Assembly (NCBI GenBank): GCA_040881945.1
Contig: JBBECF010000095.1
Location: 1-28,298 of the forward strand
DNA: 28,298 bases
Reading direction: 5' to 3'
Origin: JBBECF01 sp040881945
GTDB taxonomy: Bacteria; Pseudomonadota; Alphaproteobacteria; Dongiales; Dongiaceae
Part shown: in pieces, positions 22,990 through 28,298 of the stretch
Numbering within the stretch: position 1 is the first letter of the stretch
How the letters are laid out: each line of letters opens with the position of its first letter
The notes under the pieces: generated by a model
Told to the model about the DNA's origin: nothing
Database searches by the model: none
The model's input: the letters and a program-made list of their open reading frames with translations, nothing else
Made by a program: the position numbers and the translations under genes

Positions 22990-24564
22990 ATGGTCTTTTT
23001 CGCCAAGTGGAAGATCGCGCTGATTCTGGCCGTGCTGGCGGCCGGGGTGGTGTTCAGCGCGCCCAACCTGATCGACCGCGAGACCGCCGAGTCGCTGCCG
23101 GGCTGGCTGCCGCGCCAGCAGGTCAATCTGGGCCTCGATTTGCAGGGCGGATCGCACCTGCTGCTCGAGGTCGAGGTCGACGAGGTGCTGCGCGAGCAGC
23201 TCACCGCGGTCGTCGATGGCGTGCGCATCGAGTTGCGCAAGGCGAACATCGGCTATACCGATCTCGGCATCGAGGGCAATGCCGTCGTCTTCAACCTGCG
23301 CGACCCGACGACCGCGGCGGCGGCGCGGCCGCTGTTGACCGAGATCGCCACCGACATGACGATTGAGGTTTCGGACGTGGGCGCCGTCGCCATCGCCTTC
23401 ACCGAGGCGACGATCGAACAGCGCCGGCGCCACGCCGTCGAGCAGTCGATCGAGATCGTGCGCCGGCGGATCGACGAGACCGGCACGCGCGAACCGACGA
23501 TCCAACGACAGGGCAGCGACCGCATTCTGGTCCAGCTCCCCGGCATCAAGGACCCCGAGCGGGTCAAGGCGCTGATCGGCAAGACGGCGAAGATGACCTT
23601 CCATTTCGTCGATTCGACGATGTCCCCGGAGCAGGCGCAGGCCGGGCAGCTCCCGCCGCATCTCGTGGCGCTGCCCAGCGCCGAGACCGACCGGGTCGGC
23701 GGACCGGGCGCCTACGTCGTGCAGAAGCGGGTGATGGTAAGCGGCGACAATCTGACCAATGCCCAGGCGACGTTCCAGGACGGCCAGCCGGTCGTCAGTT
23801 TCCGCTTCGACACGGTGGGCGCCCGCCGCTTCGGCGACGCCACCCGCGACAACGTCGGCAAGCTGTTCGCCATCGTGCTCGACGGCAAGGTGATCAGCGC
23901 CCCGGTGATCCGCGAGGCGATCCTCGGCGGCAGCGGCATCATCAGCGGCAGCTTCACCGTGCAGTCCGCCCAGGACCTGGCGCTGCTGCTGCGCGCCGGC
24001 GCCCTGCCGGCGCCGCTGACCGTGCTCGAGGAGCGCACCGTGGGCGCCGATCTGGGCGCCGATTCGATCGAGGCCGGCAAGATGGCCAGCATCATCGGGC
24101 TGGTCCTGGTGGTCGCCGCCATGATCCTTGCCTACGGCCTGTTCGGGATCTTCGCCAACATCGCCCTGGTGTTCAACGGCGTCCTGCTGTTGGCGGCCCT
24201 GTCGCTGCTGCAGGCGACGCTGACCCTGCCGGGCATCGCCGGCATCGTGCTCACGCTGGGCATGGCGGTGGACGCCAACGTGCTGGTGTTCGAGCGCATC
24301 CGCGAGGAGATGCGCGCGGGCCGCAGCCCGCTGACCGCGGTCGACGCCGGCTATCGCGAGGCGATGAGCACGATCATCGACGCCAACCTGACCACGCTCA
24401 TCTCCAGCCTGATCCTGTTCCAGTTCGGCACCGGTCCGGTCAAGGGCTTCGCGGTCACGTTGTCGATCGGCATCGCCACGTCGGTGTTCACCGCCGTCAT
24501 GTTGACGCGGCTGATCACGGTCGTCTGGCTGCGCCGCGTCCGGCCGCAGGCGCTTCCGTTGTAG
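22990..24564 (+). CDS. secD: Protein translocase subunit SecD
   Basis: A 524-residue RND-type membrane protein that uses the proton gradient to help pull exported proteins into the periplasm. After the first helix (about 8-25) comes VNLGLDLQGGSHLLLEV. A large periplasmic domain (about 60-340) follows, with RRRIDETGTREPTIQRQG and ILVQLPG, then five C-terminal helices containing MAVDANVLVFERIREE. Size is normal for alphaproteobacteria. No clear Shine-Dalgarno precedes ATG 22990, but the N terminus MVFFAKWKIALIL fits the family. secF begins almost directly after the stop. Confidence 0.96.
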   Translation: MVFFAKWKIALILAVLAAGVVFSAPNLIDRETAESLPGWLPRQQVNLGLDLQGGSHLLLEVEVDEVLREQLTAVVDGVRIELRKANIGYTDLGIEGNAVVFNLRDPTTAAAARPLLTEIATDMTIEVSDVGAVAIAFTEATIEQRRRHAVEQSIEIVRRRIDETGTREPTIQRQGSDRILVQLPGIKDPERVKALIGKTAKMTFHFVDSTMSPEQAQAGQLPPHLVALPSAETDRVGGPGAYVVQKRVMVSGDNLTNAQATFQDGQPVVSFRFDTVGARRFGDATRDNVGKLFAIVLDGKVISAPVIREAILGGSGIISGSFTVQSAQDLALLLRAGALPAPLTVLEERTVGADLGADSIEAGKMASIIGLVLVVAAMILAYGLFGIFANIALVFNGVLLLAALSLLQATLTLPGIAGIVLTLGMAVDANVLVFERIREEMRAGRSPLTAVDAGYREAMSTIIDANLTTLISSLILFQFGTGPVKGFAVTLSIGIATSVFTAVMLTRLITVVWLRRVRPQALPL

Positions 24565-24571
24565 GGTGGCA

Positions 24572-25537
24572 ATGTTCCGCGGTCTGCATATCGTCCCTCC
24601 CGAGACGCGCATCGATTTCATGCGCCTGCGCGTGATCGCCTTCGTCCTGTCGAGCCTGATGGTCGTCGGGTCGATCGGCCTGATCGCGGTCAAGGGTCTC
24701 AATTTCGGCATCGATTTCCGGGGCGGCATCCTGATGGAGGTCAAGACCCCGGGCCCGGCCGATCTGGCCAGCTTGCGCGGGCAACTGTCGGCCCTCGGCC
24801 TCGGCGAAGTGGCGTTGCAGGAGTTCGGCGCCGCCGACGCGGTGCTGATCCGCATCCAGCGCCAGGAGGGCGACGAGACGGCGCAACTGCGCGCCGTCGG
24901 GCAGGTGAAGGAGGCGCTCGGCGACCGGCTCGAGTACCGGCGCACCGAATTCGTCGGCCCCAAGGTCGGCCGCGAGCTGATCGAGGACGCGGTGCTCGCC
25001 GTCGTGCTCGCGCTGGGCGGGATCGCGGCATACATCTGGTTCCGCTACGAATGGCAGTTCGGCATCAACGCGATCGTCGCCACGTTCCACGATTGCATCA
25101 CGACCGTCGGCCTGTTCGCGCTGCTCGGCCTGGAATTCAACCTTACGACCGTGGCGGCGGTGTTGACCATCGCCGGCTATTCCGTCAACGACACGGTCGT
25201 GATCTATGACCGCGTGCGCGAGGAGCTGCGCCGGTACAAGAAGATGCCGCTGTATGACTTGATCAACATGGCGGTCAACAAGACGCTGTCGCGCACCGTC
25301 GTGACCAGCGGACTCACGCTCCTGTCGGTGCTCGCGCTCTACGGCTTCGGCGGCGAGGTCCTCCGCGGCTTCAGCCTGGCGATGATCTGGGGCATCGTCA
25401 TCGGCAGCTACTCGACCGTCTTCATCGCCACGCCGCTGTTGCTCTATATGAATCTGCGCCGCGGCGGGAGCGCGCCGGTCAAGGCGGCGGAGGACGACTC
25501 GAAGCCGGCCGCCGAGGCGCCGGGCGGCGGCGCTTGA
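24572..25537 (+). CDS. secF: Protein translocase subunit SecF
   Basis: The partner of SecD, 321 residues, with six membrane helices and a periplasmic domain between helices 1 and 2. Key blocks are LNFGIDFRGGILMEV, YTIAGYSVNDTVVIYDRVREE-like sequence (IAGYSVNDTVVIYDRVREE) and SRTVVTSGLTLL. I give ATG 24572 (MFRGLHIVPPETRIDFM); GTG 24566, two codons earlier and nearly touching the secD stop, is an equal alternative. The stop overlaps a possible TTG start of the next gene. Confidence 0.94.
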   Translation: MFRGLHIVPPETRIDFMRLRVIAFVLSSLMVVGSIGLIAVKGLNFGIDFRGGILMEVKTPGPADLASLRGQLSALGLGEVALQEFGAADAVLIRIQRQEGDETAQLRAVGQVKEALGDRLEYRRTEFVGPKVGRELIEDAVLAVVLALGGIAAYIWFRYEWQFGINAIVATFHDCITTVGLFALLGLEFNLTTVAAVLTIAGYSVNDTVVIYDRVREELRRYKKMPLYDLINMAVNKTLSRTVVTSGLTLLSVLALYGFGGEVLRGFSLAMIWGIVIGSYSTVFIATPLLLYMNLRRGGSAPVKAAEDDSKPAAEAPGGGA

Positions 25538-25551
25538 GCGGGACGGCGGCG

Positions 25552-25935
25552 ATGGACTTCACGATGCGCGCGCCGGCCGGGCGCCAGATCGTGGACTCCT
25601 ACGGCGACGGGCGGTTTCGCGTCAGCGGCGCGCGCTACCAGGGCTCGATCCTGGTGTTTCCCGACCGCACCCTGGCTTGGCCGGTGGCCGACATCGACGC
25701 GATCGGCCTTGTGACGCTCGACGAGGTCGTCCGCGCCGGCGAATCCGGCGCCATCGAGATCCTGTTGGTTGGCTGCGGCCGCCGCGTGACGTTGCTCCCG
25801 GAGGCCCTGCGCCGGGCGCTGCGCGCCGCCGGCGTGGTCACGGAGGCGATGGACACCGGCGCCGCCTGCCGCACCTACAACGTGCTCGCGGCGGAGGAAC
25901 GGCGCGTCGCCGCCGCCCTCGTCGCGGTGCCTTAG
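25552..25935 (+). CDS. Mth938-like domain protein (NDUFAF3 homologue)
   Basis: A 127-residue soluble protein with the DUF498/Mth938 fold features: GRQIVDSYGDGRFRVSG, YQGSILVFPD, IEILLVGCG, and a C-terminal helix with MDTGAACRTYNVLAAEERRVAAAL. The mitochondrial relative NDUFAF3 is a complex I assembly factor, and its bacterial homologues are well known to sit beside secDF. A role in respiratory complex I assembly is inferred from homology. ATG 25552 is given; TTG 25534, which overlaps the secF stop, would add six residues. Confidence 0.85.
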   Translation: MDFTMRAPAGRQIVDSYGDGRFRVSGARYQGSILVFPDRTLAWPVADIDAIGLVTLDEVVRAGESGAIEILLVGCGRRVTLLPEALRRALRAAGVVTEAMDTGAACRTYNVLAAEERRVAAALVAVP

Positions 25936-25990
25936 GCGGAACGGCGCGGGCGCGGACATCGGGCATTTCAAACCAGACGGGAGGAAAACC

Positions 25991-26770
25991 ATGAAGAAAC
26001 TTGTTTTCGCCGCCGTGGCGTGCGGGGCGCTGGCCATGTCGGCCGGCGGGCTCGCCGCCAAGGAGTGGACCAAGGTGCGCATCGGCACCGAGGGCGCCTA
26101 TCCGCCGTTCAACTACATCGACCCGAACGGCCAGGTACAGGGCTTCGAGATCGAGTTGGCGCAAGCGATGTGCGCGGCGATGCAGGTGGAATGCGAGTTC
26201 GTCGTTCAGGACTGGGACGGCATCATTCCCGGCCTGCTCGCCAAGAAGTACGACGCCATCATCGCGTCGCTGTACATCACCGACGAGCGCAGGGAAAAGA
26301 TGGACTTCTCGCAGAAGTACTATCAGACGCCGGCGCGGTTCGTCGTGCCGAAGGGCACGATGCTCGACATCTCGGAACAGGGCCTGAGCGGCAAGAGCAT
26401 CGCGGTGCAGCGCGGCACCGCCTTCGAGCGGTTCCTGCGCGACACCTATCCGAAGGTCGATCTTCGCGTCTATGCGACGCAGGACGAGGTCAACATGGAC
26501 CTCGTCGCCGGGCGCATCGACGCCATGCTGGCCGACACGGTCGCGGCGTCCGAGGGATTCCTCAACACGCCCGAAGGGCAGGGTTTCGAGTTCGTCGGAC
26601 CGGACTTCAGCGATCCGAAATGGTTCGGCTACGGCGCCGGGGTGGCGACGCGCAAGGACGACCCGGAGCTGAACCAGTTGTTCAACGCGGCGATCGACAA
26701 GATCCGCGCCGACGGGACCTATCAGCGGATCAGCGCCAAGTTCTTCCCGTTCGACGTCTACGGGCAGTAA
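25991..26770 (+). CDS. Amino-acid-type ABC transporter substrate-binding protein (orphan)
   Basis: A 259-residue periplasmic binding protein of family 3. A signal peptide covers about 1-23 (MKKLVFAAVACGALAMSAGGLAA). The ligand fold includes VRIGTEGAYPPFNYIDPNGQVQGFEIELA-like sequence, in shorter pieces IGTEGAYPPFNY and GFEIELAQAMC. DWDGIIPGLLAKKYDAIIAS, SLYITDERREKMDFSQKYY and a C-terminal FGYGAGVATRKDDPEL complete it. These resemble binders of polar or basic amino acids such as lysine/arginine/ornithine. GGGAGGAAAACC provides a good ribosome-binding site. No permease or ATPase gene is beside it; only a membrane gene of another type follows, on the other strand. Confidence 0.93.
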   Translation: MKKLVFAAVACGALAMSAGGLAAKEWTKVRIGTEGAYPPFNYIDPNGQVQGFEIELAQAMCAAMQVECEFVVQDWDGIIPGLLAKKYDAIIASLYITDERREKMDFSQKYYQTPARFVVPKGTMLDISEQGLSGKSIAVQRGTAFERFLRDTYPKVDLRVYATQDEVNMDLVAGRIDAMLADTVAASEGFLNTPEGQGFEFVGPDFSDPKWFGYGAGVATRKDDPELNQLFNAAIDKIRADGTYQRISAKFFPFDVYGQ

Positions 26771-26788
26771 CCGGCCGGCGAAGGCCGG
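26771..26788 (+). terminator. GC hairpin after the binding-protein gene
   Basis: CCGGCC (26771-26776) and GGCCGG (26783-26788) form a perfect six-base stem with a GGCGAA loop right after the TAA stop. There is no T tract, so it may instead protect the mRNA 3' end. Confidence 0.35.
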
Positions 26789-26843
26789 GAAGGAAGATGG
26801 GGCCGCGCCGGGTGCATGGGGTTGAACGTAAAATTAACGATTG

Positions 26844-26894
26844 GCCCCCTCCCAACCCTCCCCCGCGCAGCGGGGGAGGGCCAGGGTGGGGGGA
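26844..26894. repeat. GC-rich palindromic intergenic repeat
   Basis: The core is a perfect 11-bp stem, CCCTCCCCCGC (26856-26866) with GCGGGGGAGGG (26870-26880), around the loop GCA. It is flanked by outer arms CCCCCTCCC (26845-26853) and GGGTGGGGGG (26884-26893), which pair imperfectly. It lies between the convergent binding-protein and PuuD-like genes and may end transcripts from both. From memory, palindromes of this composition are dispersed in many alphaproteobacterial genomes; copy number here is unknown. Confidence 0.75.
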
Positions 26895-26919
26895 TGGTGC
26901 CGCCCGGCCGGAAGGCGCC

Positions 26920-27525
26920 TCAGGCGAAGCCGCCGTTCTGCGCCGCCACCATGCAGTACAGCATGGGGATCGACAGCAGGGTGTTGGTGCGCGAGAACAG
27001 CATGGCGGTGCGCGCCGATTTCTTCTTGGTATCGGGGTCCGCCTCGACAAGGCCGAGCGCCCGCTGCTGGTTCGGCCAGATCACGAACCAGACGTTGAAC
27101 CACATGATCGCGCCGAGCCACATGCCGATGCCGATCGGCGTGCTGGCGCCGCTGTCGGTCAAGCCGAGCAGGATCGCGTCGACGATGTAGCCGTTCATCG
27201 CCGCCAGGATCAGGCCGGTGGCGATGGTCGACATGGCGCCCCAGCGGAACCAGAACAGGGCGGCCGGCGCGATCACCTTGCCGATCGCCGGCTTCTGCTC
27301 GTCGGGGATCTTCGGCATGCTCGGAATCTGCACGAAGTTGAAATACCAGAGCAGCCCGACCCACATCACGCCGGAGAGGACGTGCAGATAGCGGAAGAGG
27401 AAGGCGAACCACGCGTGATCGAACGACGGCGCGCTGACCGTCGCGCCGACGACGACGAGGACGATGATCAACAGCACGACGCCGGCGATCACCGTGTTTT
27501 GCAGCTTCTCGAGGATGGCGGCCAT
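26920..27525 (-). CDS. PuuD-like (urate hydroxylase N-terminal domain) membrane protein
   Basis: A 201-residue protein with about five membrane helices (around 12-30, 40-63, 88-112, 132-150 and 176-196). It has YLHVLSGVMWVGLLWYFNF, MSTIATGLILAAMNG, MWLGAIMWFNVWFVIWPNQQ and SRTNTLLSIPMLYCMVA. These match the membrane domain of bacterial urate oxidase PuuD as I know it. The C-terminal cytochrome c domain (CxxCH) of full-length PuuD is absent, and the protein is about half the size. Many bacteria carry such short versions; whether they act on urate is not established, and no other purine gene is here. ATG 27525 follows GGAGTGACTC. It faces away from the phytoene-synthase-like gene. Confidence 0.8.
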   Translation of the reverse strand: MAAILEKLQNTVIAGVVLLIIVLVVVGATVSAPSFDHAWFAFLFRYLHVLSGVMWVGLLWYFNFVQIPSMPKIPDEQKPAIGKVIAPAALFWFRWGAMSTIATGLILAAMNGYIVDAILLGLTDSGASTPIGIGMWLGAIMWFNVWFVIWPNQQRALGLVEADPDTKKKSARTAMLFSRTNTLLSIPMLYCMVAAQNGGFA

Positions 27526-27591
27526 GAGTCACTCCGTTCCTGGCAGAATTCCGCGAATTCACGGCATGCGGTGGTAATACCCGGAAAATCA

Positions 27592-27605
27592 GACTAATTC
27601 TAGTC
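27592..27605. promoter_or_regulatory. Inverted repeat in divergent gap, possible operator
   Basis: GACTA and TAGTC (27592-27596 and 27601-27605) are perfect inverted copies separated by ATTC, five bases before ATG 27611 and about 67 bases before the divergent PuuD-like start. A second nearby symmetry, two GAATTC copies separated by CGC (27546-27560), lies in the same gap. A regulator site is possible but unproven. Confidence 0.3.
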
Positions 27606-27610
27606 CTCAG

Positions 27611-28298
27611 ATGGCGGCAAGCGGTCTGTCCCACTGTGCGGCGGAGTCGCGGCGCGGCGACCGCGACCGCTTTCTGACCGCGTTGTTCGCCCCGGCCGAC
27701 CGGCGCGAGGCGCTGTTCGCCCTCTACGCCTTCAACCTCGAGCTCGCGCGCATCCGCGAATCGGTCAGCCAGCCGATGCTGGGGCTGATCCGACTGCAAT
27801 GGTGGCGCGACGGCCTCGACGCCATCTACCGGGGCGAGCCGCCGCGCCACGAAGTCGCGGCCGGCCTGGCCGGGGCGGTGACCCGGCACGGGTTGTCGCG
27901 GCGGCATTTCGACCGCCTGATCGACGCCCGCGAAACCGACCTGTCCGAGTCGCCCCCGGCCGACCTCGCCGCCCTGGTCGACTATGCCGAGGGCAGTTCG
28001 TCCGGCCTCGTATTGCTGGCGCTGGAGGCGCTTGGCGGCGGCGGCGGCGCGGCGGCGGCGGAGGCGGGCCGCCGCGTCGGCATCGCCTGGGCGCTGACCG
28101 GGCTGCTGCGCGCGGTGCCCTTCCACGCCAGCGCCCGGCGGCTGTATCTGCCCCAGGACCTGATCGAGCGGACGGGCCTGCAACCGGACGCGCTGTTCGC
28201 ACTCCCCCCTCACCCAGCTTCGGGTAAGGCGCGCCTTAAGGGCTGTAGGGGGACACATGAATTGCACAAACCGGGACTCCGTGGGCCAAGACGGGATT
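27611..28298 (+). CDS. Squalene/phytoene synthase family protein (NDUFAF6-like), partial at window end
   Basis: The frame is open from ATG 27611 to the window edge (229 codons). Residues 1-195 match the family: RRGDRDRFLTALFAP, REALFALYAFNLELARIRE, LGLIRLQWWRDGLDAIY, the second acidic region reading LIDARETDLSE, EGSSSGLVLLALEALGG, and RRLYLPQDLIERTGL. The first Asp-rich catalytic motif of true synthases is not present (NLELARIRE stands there). This suggests a non-catalytic homologue like NDUFAF6, a complex I assembly factor. Location near the Mth938/NDUFAF3-like gene supports this. After about residue 197 (28203) the reading frame continues but loses family resemblance and normal codon use (AGG, GGG, AGA, AAA), so the gene may be interrupted by repeat sequence. 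Confidence 0.82.
   Translation, partial: MAASGLSHCAAESRRGDRDRFLTALFAPADRREALFALYAFNLELARIRESVSQPMLGLIRLQWWRDGLDAIYRGEPPRHEVAAGLAGAVTRHGLSRRHFDRLIDARETDLSESPPADLAALVDYAEGSSSGLVLLALEALGGGGGAAAAEAGRRVGIAWALTGLLRAVPFHASARRLYLPQDLIERTGLQPDALFALPPHPASGKARLKGCRGTHELHKPGLRGPRRD
28203..28256. repeat. Palindromic repeat-like sequence inside the last gene
   Basis: A perfect 14-base palindrome, TAAGGCGCGCCTTA (28225-28238), is flanked by CCCCCCTCACCCAG on the left and CTGTAGGGGGACAC on the right, whose outer ends (CCCCCT and AGGGGG) also pair. The composition resembles dispersed intergenic repeats, not coding sequence. The outer right end GGGGGACACATGAATT recalls the GGGGACA...AATT arms at 377-454. The identity of the element and its right border lie beyond what can be seen. 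Confidence 0.5.

Noticed and set aside
22564..25035. Antisense open frame of about 820 codons across yajC-secD-secF
   Set aside because: It is a low-complexity product opposite three unmistakable Sec genes; its length is explained by scarcity of stop codons at this GC content.
27546..27560. Two EcoRI-type GAATTC sites three bases apart as a cloning scar
   Set aside because: The surrounding sequence is ordinary intergenic DNA between two natural genes with no vector or adapter sequence; coincidence or an operator is simpler.

Overview
This window is a dense, very GC-rich stretch of bacterial chromosome. It most likely comes from an alphaproteobacterium, possibly Rhodospirillales-like. The evidence is the gene content and order: erpA/xth beside dgt-argS-SPOR-nagZ-M50-scpA-scpB, then tatABC-serS-surE-pcm-LysM/M23, a DUF815 ATPase, yajC-secD-secF, a Mth938/NDUFAF3-like gene and a phytoene-synthase-like (NDUFAF6-like) gene. 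I recall this order as a conserved alphaproteobacterial housekeeping and envelope neighbourhood; no search was run. I saw no rRNA, tRNA, CRISPR array or intact insertion sequence.

Layout. Positions 1-362 hold the 3' end of ilvD. A near-perfect inverted repeat (377-454) follows and runs into the start of an M81/MlrC-family metallopeptidase gene (442-1965). That gene converges on a leftward set: erpA (3572-3216), an exonuclease III homologue whose natural start appears to be CTG (3178-2381), and a GFA-family zinc protein (2384-1962). Divergently to the right runs dgt-argS-SPOR-nagZ, in which each start overlaps the previous stop. It is followed by an M50 membrane protease and the condensin partners scpA and scpB (3728-10819). 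A Fur-like site (about 10844-10866) precedes a ferric-iron-type ABC permease and ATPase (10967-13742) with no binding-protein gene next to them. Next come tatA-tatB-tatC, then serS-surE-pcm and a lipoprotein with two LysM domains and a degenerate LytM domain, probably an amidase activator (13836-19326).

A leftward operon (22364-19334) encodes a DUF898/YjgN-type membrane protein, an M48 membrane protease and a DUF815 ATPase. All three are joined by ATGA overlaps. Rightward again are yajC, secD, secF and the Mth938-like gene (22555-25935), then an orphan amino-acid-type ABC binding protein (25991-26770). A GC-rich palindromic repeat (26844-26894) and a leftward, membrane-only PuuD-like gene (27525-26920) come next. 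The window ends inside a phytoene-synthase-family gene (27611 onward). Its coding character fades at about 28203, where a palindromic repeat-like sequence starts.

Most genes serve protein export (Tat, Sec accessory), chromosome segregation (ScpAB), peptidoglycan turnover and division (NagZ, SPOR, LysM/LytM), tRNA charging and repair. Three segments look like additions to the conserved order: the Fur-linked transporter between scpB and tatA, the YjgN-M48 pair beside the DUF815 ATPase, and the binding protein plus PuuD-like gene between the two complex-I-assembly-factor homologues. The most interesting items are the repeat that supplies the M81 start codon, the CTG start of the nuclease, the split transporter parts, and the coupled YjgN-M48-ATPase operon. 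No gene here is clearly of an unknown new class.
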